64,000 bases of DNA from Gnetum montanum (Eukaryota; Streptophyta; Gnetopsida; Gnetales; Gnetaceae), in contig MNCI01009437.1 of NCBI GenBank assembly GCA_015680685.1, positions 119,605-183,604 on the forward strand. The letters run 5' to 3'. Shown one piece after another: positions 46,921 through 60,559 of the stretch. A program made the translations under genes and the position numbers. How positions within the stretch are numbered: the stretch's first letter is position 1; the number at the start of each line of letters is the position of its first letter. The notes below the pieces were generated by a model that had not been told where the DNA came from, did not search any database, and worked only from the letters and a program-made list of their open reading frames with translations.

Positions 46921-49150
46921 TTTACTTTATGGATACCCACGTTCTATTTTTTGGATCTCCTCCTTCAATATTAGTCATGGGGGAGATGGCCATCCATGCT
47001 AATCATTTCCATGGCCTCTTAATTTTTCTACCTTTTTATTTTTCACATTTTTAATTTTACAAATTTTTTATTTTCAAATTTTTCTAATTTTATACCATTT
47101 TTACTACATTTAAATTTTCTTGATTATTTTACACTTTCTTATATATTTTACTTTATTTTGTCTCTTGTGTTTCTTTTAATTAAGTGTGCTATTTTCTCAT
47201 TTTTGCTAATAAATCTACTTTATTGTTACAGAACATAATGCTGCTATTCCTATTTACTAATGATGGTTTGTGCTTAATGTGTGATTGTCGATGTCTAGTT
47301 TTTATTTTTGAATTTTGATGTTTGATGAATTTAACATGGTTTATTTTTCATGGGATAGGTAATGAGTCCACATTGTCCACCCATCCAAAGAACTCTATGG
47401 TTTTCTTTATTCTAGGAATTTAAGGTCCCTTTTTCATTAAAGAAACTTTTAATCAATCAGTGACCATGGTAGTTTCAAAATTAGAAAGAATCCAAAGGTT
47501 TGTAAAGAGTGTGACTTCAAGAGGACTCAATACTCTTTGTACTTTTCTTCTTACTTGAGTGCATGAGTATTTTTTGTAGACTTCTTACCATTCCATACCA
47601 CCCAATGATAGGAAGCCAAATAACATTGTGTCATGGTGTGGTTTCCATCATTCAAAAAAAAAAAACAAAAACAAAAAAATAAAAACGATGGAAATTCAAA
47701 GCACACCCCTTTGACATAAATAATTCCTTGCATGATTGGTTCCCATTACAAAAAAAATAACACAAAAAAAATAACAATAATGGAAATTCAAAGCACACTC
47801 TTTGGACAAATAAAAGGGTTACAAACACTAGTTATGGAACTTGAAAGACATACACCTATGCTTGAAGGTCTCCTTTAGCTAAGGTCCTTTCTCTCTCACT
47901 TCCTACTTCTCTCTCCTCTTTGTGAAATGATGGTTATCTTGCAGGGACACTCTTGTGTCTCAAGTGGGTGGATTGGTCTTAATGTGATGATGCAAAGTCA
48001 ATAATTTGGACTAAGAATGAAACTTCTTGGGTCATTTTAATCATAATTCCACAAGGGACTTCTTATGACCTTAATTTGGAACTCCATTCCACCTTCTCTA
48101 TCATCCATCCATGCTACCATAATTTACCTCACTACCAAGTTCTATGTTATGCTCTATGTCTTAGTCTGATGTATTTGGATTCTTAAGTGAATTCTTTTGG
48201 GATGGTCCTTAACATGTCATGATCATTAAATTGACTATGGGGCCCATTGACTCCTTAGTTGAGGTTATGCAAGGGCAAAAACGGCATGATCCTACTATGA
48301 GGAGGACCCACCTACATAGCTTTTAGCATGATTAGTTAAGGTTCTGTCCCTTTGACATTGCTACAATCTTATATTTCGTATTTTCCATTGTGTAAACAAC
48401 TTAGTACTCCTCAATCTTTCCTTGCATTCATCCATTAAATTAATTTTTCTCCATTTTTTTAAATTTATGAACTTCAACACCCTCTTCTCATGATTTCATA
48501 CTATTCTTGGTCTTCTAAGCTTTCATTTGATCCTAATTTCATCAAAAAATTCTTGGTATTTTGAAAGTTTGACCAAAGTCAATGAAAGTCAACAATGGTC
48601 AACAACTGCATTGTTGAGGCCTCGTCGACATAGTCAGCCCTGTCAACAAGGCCCCATCATTGAGGCCTTGTCGATGCAATACAAAATTCTATATATACCA
48701 CCAAATATTTTGGAATTTTTTGTCATTTTCTCATAACACATGGGAAATTTTTACATTTTTTTAGAGCCCAAGACCTTCCAAAGCCCATAACTTTCAAACC
48801 ATTTGTCCAAATCACTTTGTTTTTTTATCCTGCACTTACTAGAGGTAAGATCTTTATCATGGCAGCCACAAACCTTAAGGTTTGCTATGCAAATTTCAAA
48901 AATTTCTTCTAACTCCCCTAAGGGTTAGTAACTTTAATCATACATAAACATCAACTTTTTCCAAGTTAACCCTTCCAACAACCTCTGGGATGATTTATCA
49001 ATGATAAGGCATAAATAGAAAATAATTAAGTTAATTAAATCAGCCATAATCATAGCTTAGCCAAGTGTAACTACCCTTAAGAGTTAAGGTATCCCAATTT
49101 TTTTAAGGTTACACAATGATTGCTAATCCATGGTTCTATTGTGATTGCAG
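46921..49150 (+). other. Non-coding spacer between integrase and accessory ORF (copy 1)
   Basis: Begins with a polypurine-like gggggaga (about 46979), AT-rich, no ORF. Homologous along its length to 55311-57400, so it is a standard part of this family. It holds a TATA-like site near 48690 and ends in a splice acceptor tgattgcag at 49150. Confidence 0.65.
48688..48699 (+). promoter_or_regulatory. TATA-like site upstream of accessory ORF (copy 1)
   Basis: tctatatatacc, preceded by aaggcc/gaggcc repeats like those before the LTR TATA box (52365). The same motif stands at about 56970 upstream of copy 2. It is a possible internal promoter for the accessory ORF. Confidence 0.4.
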
Positions 49151-51969
49151 ACGGCACCCAAAAAAATGCACTCACAAGAAGAAAAACCCTTGCAACCATA
49201 GGAGAAATGACCTAGAGCTAGAAGGGGCTAGCAAGAACAAGGCCAAGAACAATAAGAGGTGACCCATGCAATGGGACCTCTTTGGGAGGAACCTGAAGTG
49301 GAATCTGTTTGATAGATTCTAGAAGAAGAAGTTTTAACTAAACAATATCAATGAGGAGAAGCACCTAGATTTGTGCCTAGGTTTGAGGTCAATCTAACTT
49401 AAGCCTTCCTAAACATCATCAAGTCTCAAGAGCTCCAAAGATTAGTTCTTTAAGAAATAAACTTTGGGCCATTCTTGGAGAAAGCTCCAGAAGATGTCAG
49501 AACACAATTGCAAACCTCTCCCATGCAACCAATCACCAGGACCAGTGGGAGTAGTACATGGGAGAGACCTATCTCATCTAGAACAACCAAAGGTTAGGGT
49601 CCATTGTAAAGATCAAGGACATTCAAGTATCCTATTCGGCGGAGGCCATCTCATAGGCACTGGGGTTGTCTAACATCAAAACACAGTTGGCAGAAATATC
49701 AATAAAAGGTAACTCAAAGGTGAAAAAGAAGTGGACCTAGTGATGTTACAAGGTGGACCATAAGGAGTATGGCATGCTCACACTAGTAGAGTGAGTTTAT
49801 TTCAATATTTTAGCCTATCACCTCAATCCAATGGTGAGGCCAAGTATGATGACTGCCTTCTCTGCTTGTGCATGTACTACTCTAGGCGAGAAATTTTCTA
49901 GTAACCTTCCATAGCTAATTTATTTAGAGATTGAGAAGCATTTCAAAGATAATGAATCTAGAAGGAGGATCCTGCCATTTCCATGCTTAATAAGAAAATT
50001 TTGTAAAATGGCAAATATTGTTCACTATTCCAATGACACTCTCAGGCATACTCCCTTGGCCTCATGGGCAGAAATTATAAAGGATAAAATACCAACAGTC
50101 ATCCAAGAAAAGGAGCTACCACCACCACCACCCACTCAAGACATAATACTAGAGGCATGTGCAATCCTTGAGTGTTTGCAACAAATCCAAGAGTAGCTCT
50201 TGAGCAAATAAGAGAAATAGGTAGGAACAAGTGGGGCAAATCCATCTATGTATCAACCAGCAATGAGTCACCTTAATGAGGTGGCTTAAATAGTTAGTCA
50301 GATGGAGAGGGTTAGTTCCATTTTCTCTGCCCAAAGAACACATTTTCCTTCAAGGTTGGATCCTAATGCTCAGGAGGTGATAGTGTCAGTAGTAACACAT
50401 CATTTATTCCTAGAAATATTTGGAAATGCTACCACTTTCTTGATGAGGTTGGAGGAAAGTGAGGAGGTAACTATTTTGGTGATGTAGCATCAAGAGCAAG
50501 AAACGATATTAGAAGTGGTAGTTGACCATGTAGCTGAAGCACTGAATGCATTGAAGGTATCTATACTAGATGTATCTGCACTCCAAGATGTGTAGACATT
50601 TGCAAACATGGTCAACAGAAAAATGAACGTAGCTCAGCATGAACACCTACTAGAATGACTAGTGGGAACTAGGAAATCGACTTCGGATATTTTTGATCTT
50701 TTAGAGAACATCACTACAACCCAGTCAAAGCTACTAAATGCAAGGGGTAAATACATTATTTTGGAAAGGCAACTAGAAATGGCCAAAGAGCAAAATCAAC
50801 ACTTGGCCACAGAGGTTGCTAAACTTCGTTCCTGACTTGTAGAGTAAACAATCCTCAACCCGGCAATGACAAGAGATGAAGCTATCAAACAACTTCAGCA
50901 ACAACTTCAAAAGGTTGAGTAGGAAGTAGTAATGGCCATCTTCAAATAGTTCATGCTATAGGCTGAAACACATTCAATTAAAAAGGACTTAAATCATATA
51001 CACAAAAAAAATGAAACACTAACCATGCAAAATCATCACTTGTGAAATGTTGATGCTCAAAGAGATAAAATGTAGGAATTCATTCATTAACAATAGGAGT
51101 AACTTACCGAAGTCAACACTGAACAAAGAAAATTAGCCATAGAGAATTGAAATCTATTAATGGAGGAGGTGTGCACCTTGCGATAAAAGTTTTCCATCGA
51201 AATCACCACATGGAAGAACAAATATCTTAAGTTTGAAAGGGTGAAAAATCACTACAGGGATCAAGTTAGCTTGCAAAATGAAATCCAGATGGCAAAGGAT
51301 AAAGTTAATAAAGTCCTCCAATAACTCTAACAAGGAAGAGAGATGTGGCAGCCCATCCTTGATAGGATTGATGCCTACAACAAAGTAGAGATCTGTTAAA
51401 GGAGTTGTAGATCAAAGAAATGATAAACTATATGGAGTTGGCCAATCTTTGTTATGCAAACTTGGCAATGTTGATAGCTATATAGCCATGGTTAAAATTG
51501 GAGAAGTAGGTGGCTAACTCGTATTTTCTATACAAGGTCAAGTTCAAACATCACAAAGACACCAAGCAAAAGCTTGAGATTACTAATGCAAAACTCGAAG
51601 TCCTCAAAGGTCAATTCACAAATCAACGATCCATCATTGAGAAACTAGCCATAAGAATGAATGACTACCAAGAGCTAAAGAACATAATGCAAGTATTTGA
51701 CCTTGAATGTAAATAGTTCAATGCCTAGTTTTTCAATGTTAAGAAGTTGTTTTTAATGATCCCATGTCCTTGGGAGGTGCCCATTCCAACCCACATTGGG
51801 GAAGCTACATGGATTGTGCATGATCCCAAGAGTAAGAAGGAGAAAATGAAACCTTCCACTTGAAGTTGTAGCAGTAGTAGGACAACCACAACCTCAACCA
51901 CCACCGATGCATGAAGCAAGTGAAGGTCCCTTAGAGCCTCAGGAACCACCACTACTTGGGACCATTTGA
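49151..51969 (+). pseudogene. Athila-like accessory coiled-coil ORF, copy 1
   Basis: Follows the acceptor tgattgcag. The first codon ACG was probably ATG (ACGGCACCC). About 900 codons of Gln/Glu/Lys-rich sequence with long heptad-like stretches (RQLEMAKEQNQHLATEVAKL, QLQQQLQKVE) and a conserved tail (FKHHKDTKQKLEITNAKLEVL; CPWEVPIPTHIGEATWIVHD). It ends Pro-rich before TGA at 51967. It lies between integrase and the LTR in sense orientation, the place of env-like ORFs in Athila elements. No membrane segment is seen, so envelope function is unsupported. Many TAG stops. Confidence 0.7.
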
Positions 51970-52211
51970 TCTTCTCCAACAAGCTTCATATCATCAAGTA
52001 ACATGTTCTCCAAATTTTGGATGAGTTGTGTTATGGTGTTCAATTTTATGTTCTAAACACCACCAATGTGCTGATATGTACACTTGGGCACTCCATTTTT
52101 TGTCAAATTAGTCAAGTTTTTTTTGTTGAAAGAAAAGTCAATCAATAATCCCATACCTTCGTAGTTTTGTAAAATAACTCAAGTATGATTTTTCATTCAT
52201 TCATGGAGGTA

Positions 52212-53158
52212 TGATAAGTCGTTGGTTGGCTATGTCAATGAGGCATCATCAACACAACTGACTACATCAATGAGGCCTCATCCACAAGGCCCTATCAACA
52301 CATTTTAACCTATGTCAATGATGCCTTGTCGACATGGTGTCTATCCATCATCTATAAATACATGCCTACCTACTACATTCATGAGAGTATAGATTTCAAT
52401 TATAGTGAAGCTCTTGGAATTTTTTCCATTTGAAAGTTAGCATTTTCTCCCTAAGTGACAATCACAGGAGTCATTAAGTGTATGGATCTTTATTCGAGCA
52501 TTGTTGTACATTAGCACGATAGTGTGTGTAGCAATAAAGATAAGATTTCTGATAAACCTAGTAGAACTTTGGATAGATTAGCTCTCTTATTTATGCATTC
52601 AATGTTTTCAATTATTTGTTAATTATTTTCAATTATTTAAAAATTATTTTCCAACAATTGAGTTAATGAGAATTATTAAGCTATATAGATTAAATACATA
52701 AGTACAACTACTCCGAGTGTAACATGTATTCACTTGGTAATCCCAGTATCATTATCACTTGGTACACCCAATAGCATAACATTTGGTCATCCAGTAGTGG
52801 ATATGTGGGTTTAGGACATGTATGGAAAGTGGGAATGGATTCTTATGTTAGGATTAGTTTAATGATTAATCAATTAGTCATTTAGATAATTAAACTCCTT
52901 TTTATCTGCATTTCAAGCACCCACAATATAAAATACAAAATGATAAAAATTAGATGCCTCAGTTACACTTAACCATACCAATGAATGTCACAAGTGTAAT
53001 TAGGATGACAACAATTAACCTTAAGGCTAGATTCACTTCCTAAAAGAGCTAGTGCACTGAAAACAATCAAGTCCACAAAATTTGACTAAGTTGCACATGA
53101 ACACTNCAATCAAGTCCACAAAATTTGACTAAGTTGCACATGAACACTTCGTGATTCA
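52212..53158 (+). repeat. LTR of the Athila-like family, copy 1
   Basis: Begins tgataag after the purine-rich atggaggta and contains TATA box tctataaatac near 52361. It ends gtgattca before tatggttgggc, a possible primer site. Homologous to 59490-60337. The last part contains a 42-bp direct duplicate flanking the N at 53106. Confidence 0.6.
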
Positions 53159-55310
53159 TATGGTTGGGCATAGGGGTACCTTGCTGCTCATCAAGAAGGT
53201 ACTAAAAAGATGTGTTGAAACAAACCTTAGGCTTAATTGGCAAAATAAAATATTTAATGGTCCAAGAGGGCATAGTACTAGGACACCAAATTTTGCAAGA
53301 AGGGATTGAGGTAGACCTAGAAAAGATAAGGGTCATCGAAGGAATCACATGCCAACCAAAGATAGTCAAAGACATTCAATCATTTCCTGGACATACTAGC
53401 TACTACTGAAGGTTCATAGAAAATTTCCCTAAGATTAAAAAGCCATTGGTCAAGCTTACAAAGAAAGATGCTCCATTCATTTGGACCAAGGAATGTGAAC
53501 ATGCATTCCAATAGCTAAAGGAAAAACTTGTAGAAGCTCTAATTCTATGGGCACAAGACTAGTCCAAACCATTTCATATGATGACAGATGCATCTAATTA
53601 TGCCTTGGGGATCATTTTTATGTAGTTGGATGATAAGAAATGTCCATATTGCATCCACTACACAAGCCGAAGCATTGTGGATGCATAAATGAATTACATA
53701 ACAACTAAGAAAGAACTAATGATAGTGATGTATGCTCTCGAAAATTTCAACCACTATGTGCTTGGCTACAAAGTGTTTATGCACATAGATCACAGTTCCA
53801 TCTAATTCTTAATGAATAAGCCAATGGTGAGCCCCCATATCATATAGTGGCTCGTGAACTTACAATAGTTTGATCTCACAATGGTATATTGAAAAGTGAC
53901 TAAGAATGTGATTACTAACCACCTCTCTTGGTTAAGATGGAATAATAAAGAGGAGGAGAGTCCACTCTCTAATCAATTTCTAGATGAACTCCTCTTTATA
54001 GGAGCAATAAATTGCCAAGTGTCCACTAAATAGAAATGGTATGATGACATCCTCACTTACCTTCTCAGTCAAAAGATGCGACAAGATCTAGACCAAAAGA
54101 AGGAACAATAGTTTCTTGATCGAGCAAAGTACTTTATGAAAATTAGTAGACACCTTTACAAGGTTTGTACCAATGGCCTAGTTCATTGGTGTGTCTCTCA
54201 TGCAAATTAACTATGCATTCTTTAGGATGCTCATGAAGGCCACTATGTAAAGAGATGCACGACCATTAAAATCCTGATGGTAGGATACTATTTGCTTATA
54301 ATCTTCAAGGACGTTCACCAATTTATCTAACCTTGTAAACACTATCATAGATATGATGGGATGACTACATGAATGAAGGGTCATCAATAGTGGATTCAAC
54401 CACTAAAGCCCTTTGACATATGGGTCATAGACTTCATGGGTCCCAACACACCCATGTCCAATGGAAAGGCATATATCATCGTAGCAGTCAAAAATTGCAC
54501 TAAATGGGTATAAGTAGTAGCTATCACTAATTATACCTCATCTACTATTGCTAAATTTGTACAAAAAAATGTTGTAAACATGTTTGGGGTGCCACATTCA
54601 CTAATTTCTAACAATGGAACTCATTTTATAGGTGCCACTTTTTAAAAACTCATGCAACACTTGGGGGTTGAACATAAATTAACAAAACCCTATCACCCCC
54701 AAGTCGATAGTCAAATAGAGGTAACTAACAAGGAAATCACAAAGATCCTAACAAGGACCATAAGCAAATATAGAAGAGACTAGATCAAAAAACTCAATGA
54801 TCCCCTCTAGGCCTACTGCTCCACATGGAAACTCCCTATTGGCTTCTCTCCCTATGAGTTAGTATATGGAAAACTATCAATGCTCCTAATTCAATCTGAG
54901 CTTAGTACACTCTCAATAGCCTATGACCTTGACCTTGACTTAAGTCTAGTACAAAGAGAAAGATTAATGAATCTTAACCTGCTAGATGAAAATTATTTAG
55001 TGGCCCTATCTTGGAATGAAGTGCATAAGGCATTCAATAAGCAACATCATGACCTTAGAATATGAAAATTAAAATTTCAACCTGAAGATAAGGTTCTCTA
55101 CTAGAACCCCACACATGTACCCCAAAAAATAAAGTTCTCAATATTGTGGGAGGAACCTTATATAATTGACAAAATGTTTTCCTCTAAGTCCATGTTAATC
55201 TACAAACTGGAGAACCCACACAGAAAGCAATTGGTCAACATCCAACAAGTGAAACCTTTCCTAGAGCCAAGACCAGCTAGTGCAACTACTACCTCATTGG
55301 ATGAATAACC
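53159..55310 (+). pseudogene. Athila-like pol: RT C-terminus, RNase H and integrase
   Basis: Starts abruptly after the LTR with the RT thumb/connection (MVQEGIVLGHQILQEGIEVD, then SFPGHTSYY.RFIENF). RNase H follows (TDASNYALG, YTTKKELMIVMYALENF, IDHSSI). Integrase has GHYVK and C..H remnants, DFMGPNTP, ISNNGTHF (Asp to Asn), YHPQVDSQIEVTN, ELVYGK and the C-terminal VLY.NPTHVPQ. Sequence style matches Athila rather than Tat. Gag, protease and the RT fingers are deleted. Stops are mostly TAG. Confidence 0.88.
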
Positions 55311-57400
55311 ACACTCTATATTCCACATCTCCTCCTTTTAACTCAATTGTGGGGGAGACAACCATTAATGCTAACTAGAGAAATGGCTCCTCATTTTCTT
55401 ACTTTTTGTTTTACACTGTTGATTTTTACCTCTTTTTGGTTTTTTGCTGTATTGATTTTCTCGATTTTTTGTTTTACAACATTGTTCATATGTTTTATCT
55501 TTCTTGAATATTTTATACTTTTTTATATATTTTATATTTTACTTTATTTTATTTTTTGTATGTGACTTTCTACTATTTTTGCTAATGAAAGTAGTTTATT
55601 ACCATAGGACACAGTGCCATTGTTGTTGTTTACTAATGGTGGTTTGTGCTTAATTTTGTGATTGTTAATGTCTGGTTTCTATTCTTGGATTTTGATGTCT
55701 AATGACTAAGACATGGTTTATTTTTCATGGAATAGGCATGAGTACATGTCATTCACCCATTCACAAACTCTATGGTTTTCCTTGTTCTAGAAGTTTGAGG
55801 TCCCTTTCATTAAATAGACTTTTAATAAATTAATGACCTTGGTAGTTTCTAGAATTGGAAAGGATTCAAAATTTTATATAGGGTGTAACTTCGAAGGAAC
55901 TCAATACTCTTTGTACAGTTCTACTTACGTGGATGCTTGAGTGTTTTCATAGACTTCTTATTGTTTCATGTCATCAAATAATAGGAAGTCAAATAAAGTC
56001 TTTACATGGTGTTGTTCCCATCCAAAAAGATAGAAACACAAGAAAAAAACCTTGAGGAGAATTCAAAGCACATCCCTTAGTTAAATAAATAGGCTATAAA
56101 CACTGGTTATGGGACTAGAAAGACATATTACCAATGCTTAAAGGTCCCCTCTAACTAAGGCCCTCTCTCACTTTCTACTTTCTTCTCTTCTCTTTATGGA
56201 ATGGTGGTTATTTTGTGGGAGTGCTCTTGTCTCTTGATGGGGTGGAACAGTCTTGGAATAACAATGTGAAGTCACTAAAAGAGGTTGGTTTTGGTCTGGA
56301 CTAATGATGGATCTCTCGAGATCATTTTAAACACAAACTTCAAAAGGAACTTCTTATGACCTCAATTTGGGATTTCATCCCACCTTCTCAATCATCTATC
56401 TATGCATCTATAACTCACCTCACTATCGATTTTCATGTTATTCTTGATGTCTTAGTTTGATATGTTTGAATTCTTGGATAGATTCTTTACGGTTGGTCCT
56501 TAACTTTTCATGACCATTAATTGACTATGAGGCCCATGAACTCCTTAGTTCAAGTTATGCAAAGGAAAAAATCGCATGTGTATACTATGGGAAGGATCCA
56601 CTTGCATATCTCTTAGTTTGGATAGTTAACTCCCTTAACTAAGACATTGCTATAATCCTATCTTTCGCATACCCCATCGTGTATCCTACTCTGTGCTCCT
56701 TAAACTCTCATAAAATTCATTTTCCAAACTATTTCCTCAATTTTTTGAATTTTCTAAGTTCTGACACCCTATTCTACTATTTTCATTATGTTCATTGAGT
56801 TTTTGAGTTTTCATTTGACTCCAATTTCACTCAAAAATTCCTTATATTTTAAAAGTTTGACCAAATTCAATGATGATCAACAACTACGTCGACTAGGCCT
56901 AGTCAACATAGCTGACCCCATCGACTAGGCCCCGTCAATTAGGCCTCATTGACACAAGCCAAAAACACTATATATACCACCACATACTTTGTAATTTTTT
57001 GTCATTCACTTCACAACAAGAGGGGAATTTTTGCCATTTTTCAACATCCAAAACCTTCCAGAGCCCATAAGTTTCCAACTGTTTTTCCTAATCACTTCAT
57101 TCTTTGATTGTGTAGCTAAGGGGGCTACAAACCTTAAGGTTTCTAATGAAATTTTTTAAAAAATTTTCTAACTTCCCCAAAGGATTAATGAATACAATGA
57201 TATGAAACCATCAATTTTCGAGAGATAACCCTTTCAACACCCTCTGATATGACTTATTAACATTCAAACATAAATAAAATAATGATGAAAATTAATCAAA
57301 TAAACCATAATCATAACTTATACAAGTGTAACTATCCTAAGAAGATAAGGTATCCCAATTTTTTCACGTGACACAATAATTGCTAACCCATGGTCAATAG
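55311..57400 (+). other. Non-coding spacer after integrase (copy 2)
   Basis: Homologous to 46921-49150, including the gggggaga purine tract (about 55350), the rtggtttgtgcttaat stretch near 55641, and the TATA-like ctatatatacc near 56970. No ORF. Confidence 0.62.
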
Positions 57401-59267
57401 GAAACAACATCGATGGCCTGCACAGCTATCAAGAACTTAAGCAAAATTTGAAAACAACTCTTGTATGAGCAAGAGTAGCAAGTAGGAATGAGTGGTGAAG
57501 ATCCATATGCATATTGACCTATGATGAGTCACCTTAATGAGGTGGCTTGAACCATTAGTCAGATGGAGGGAGAAGGCCCAATATTCTCAACCCAATGAAT
57601 GTAGTTGTTCACAAGATCAAATCCCAATGCTTGAGAGGTGATGGTGTCTTTACCTCAACACCATTTATTCCCATAAATATCTGAGAATGCCATATCCTTT
57701 TTAGTGCACTTGGAGGAGGATGAAGGGGCAATTGTATTAGTGATGTAGCACCAATGATAAGAGACAGCTACTAAAGTGGTTGCTGACTAGATTATAGAAG
57801 CACTTAACACACCAATGGCATCTATACCAAATGTATGTACACTTCAAGATGTGTAGATGTTTGTAGGAATTATCAATGAAAGATTGAGTGCAACCTGGCA
57901 TGAAGAGTTGTTGGATTAACTGGTGGGGACTGAGTAATTGATTCTAAACATCTTTGATTCTTCAAATAATATTACTATAACCCAATCAAAGCTACTCAAA
58001 GAAAAGAGAAAATGCGTCATCTTGGAAGGACAACTTGAAATGGCTTAAGTACAAAACCAATGCTTGGCTGCAGATGTTGTTGAATTGTATGCCCATATTG
58101 TTGATCCCTCACTCCTCAACCCTATAACAACTAGAAATGAAGCTTTTCAGTAACTTCAAGAATGATTAAAACAAGCTCAAAAGTCAATGGTAATGGACAT
58201 CTTCAACTAGTTCATAGTAGAAGCAAAAACCTACTCAATTCAAAAGGACTTGGTTTAGATGTTCCAAGAAAATGAAACACTGACCACTAAAAATCATCAC
58301 CTACAAAATGTTGAAGCACAAAAATAACAAATGCATGAATTCATTCATCAACAATAGGATCAGCTCACCAAGGTGAACATGAAATTGAGGAAATGGTTGC
58401 AAAAAATTATAATCTATCTATGGAGGAAGTTTTTTCCTTACACCAAAAATATACCATTGAGATCACCAAATAAAAAATGAGGCTATCAAATTTGAGGGAA
58501 TAAAGAATCACTACCATGGCCAGGCTGGCTTGTAGAAAGAAGTAAATGAGAAACATATCTAAGTGGCTAAGGTAAAAGAAAATGAGGTCCTCTAGTAACT
58601 TCAACAAGAAAGAGAGGTGTGGTAGCCCATCATTGATGGGATAGATGCCTACAACAAAGTGGAGATCTACCTAAAGGATTTGAAAATTGAAGAAATGACA
58701 AAGTATATGAAACTAGGCAATCTTCGATATGCAAACCTAATGATGCTAACTACCAAAAAACTATGATCAGAACTTGAAAAGTAGGTGGCCAGCTCATACT
58801 TGCTATAGGAGGCCGAGCTCAAGCACCACAAGGAAACTAAGTAAAAGCTTGATGTAGCAAACACTAAACTCGAAGTTCTGAATGCATGATTAACTGATCA
58901 ATGATCAACTACCAAGAACCTGGCTAGGAGAATGAGCAACTACTAGGAGTTGTAAAACACAGTCAAGGTATTTAACATTGAATGTAAACAACTCACTACT
59001 TGGTTTATCAATGCTAATGAGTTATTCCTTGCAATTCCATATCCTTGGGATGTGCCCATTCTGGCCAACATTGGTGAAGCTACATGGACTGTGCATGATC
59101 CTAGGAGTAAGGAAAAAAAAATAAAAGCATTGCTAGATGCTTTTTGCCTCCTTCCAAAAGTTGTAATAGGATCTAGATAACCATAACTGTCTTGACCACT
59201 ACATGTGTTTGAAGCTAGAGAAGGTTTGTCAAAGCCTCAAAAGCCTCCATTGCCTAGGACCATGTGA
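57401..59267 (+). pseudogene. Athila-like accessory coiled-coil ORF, copy 2 (5' truncated)
   Basis: Begins inside the ORF relative to copy 1: the first matching block is around YQELKQNLKTTL and MSHLNEVA. It keeps the coiled coil and the tail (CPWDVPILANIGEATWTVHD). It ends after LPRTM at TGA 59265-59267. Missing the N-terminal third of copy 1. Many stops. Confidence 0.65.
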
Positions 59268-59489
59268 TCTTTTCAATCATCTTCATGCCATTAGAGGTTG
59301 TGTTATCTAATTTTTGTTTTGGATTCAATTTTGTATCGTGAACACCCCAATTTTCAATTTTTTTTATCCATACACCTAGGCACTCAGTTTTGTCATGTAG
59401 TTTTGTTGAGTCATGTGCTAGTCAATAATCTCATACCTTCCCAATTTTGTAAAGAACTTGAGGATGATTTTTCATTCAATCATGGGTTA

Positions 59490-60337
59490 TGATGAGTCAT
59501 GAATTGGCTATGTTGACTAGGCCCCATCAACTAGGTCTCATCACAACATCATTTCATGCATTAACATGGCCTTGTTAATGTAGGATCCATTCTTGCCTAT
59601 AAATACATGCCAACCCGCCATGTTTAGGTAATTAGTCTATCATAGTGTAGTGAAGCTCTTGTAATATTTCCATTCAAAAGTTAGAATATTTTTCTAAGTG
59701 CTTGCAACAGGAGTCATTGAGTGTACAAATCTTTATTCAAGCACTATTTTACCTAAGCATGATAGTGTATGTGGTAATAAATATGAACTTCTTAATAAAC
59801 ATTGCAACATTCTGGATAAGTTAAATGTTTCATTCATGCATTTAATGTTTTCAACTATTTATTCAATGTTTTCTAGTAATTAAGCTAATTAAGTACTTCA
59901 GCAAGATAAGCTAAATAGTAATTAAGTAAACACATAAGTACGATCACTTCGACCATGTGTATGATGTTTGGTAATCCCAGTAGCGCTTAACACTTGGTAA
60001 CTTAGCAATGTTATACATGTTTAGGATGTGTATAACAAGTGGGACCAAATACTTATGTTAGGACTAGTTAAACAGTAGTTAGCCCATTAGATTAAAGTAG
60101 GTGTTAAATTACTTTATTCTCTATCTTACTTATTTCAAGCATCAAATCATGAAATATAAAATAACAAAAAGCATGTGCCTCAATTACACTTAAACCATGC
60201 CCTTGAGCTTCACAAGTGTATTTGGGAAGACAACAAATGTCTTCAACATAAAAGTTTACTTCCTAGAGAACTAGTGCACTAGAAACTATAGAGTCCACGG
60301 AATTCGACTAGATTGTGTGTGAACACTTTCTGATTCG
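59490..60337 (+). repeat. LTR of the Athila-like family, copy 2
   Basis: Aligned with copy 1 (52212). Starts tgatgag after atgggtta, has TATA box gcctataaatac near 59598, and ends near tgattcg before tatggttgtgc. Confidence 0.6.
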
Positions 60338-60559
60338 TATGGTTGTGCATAGGTGTTATAAGCCATAAACAAGAGAAAAATGGATAGCTATGAAGGATTA
60401 TAAGGAAATTAACACATACGGGATTTCTTTTTGAAAATTTTCCAACTCTACAATCATAATATGCTAAAACTTGATCTAATTAAAGGTATAAGAAAGGAAA
60501 GAAGTTACCAAAGATTGGAGTAAACATTTTAATAATTCCTGACTCCTTGATGATTGTAG

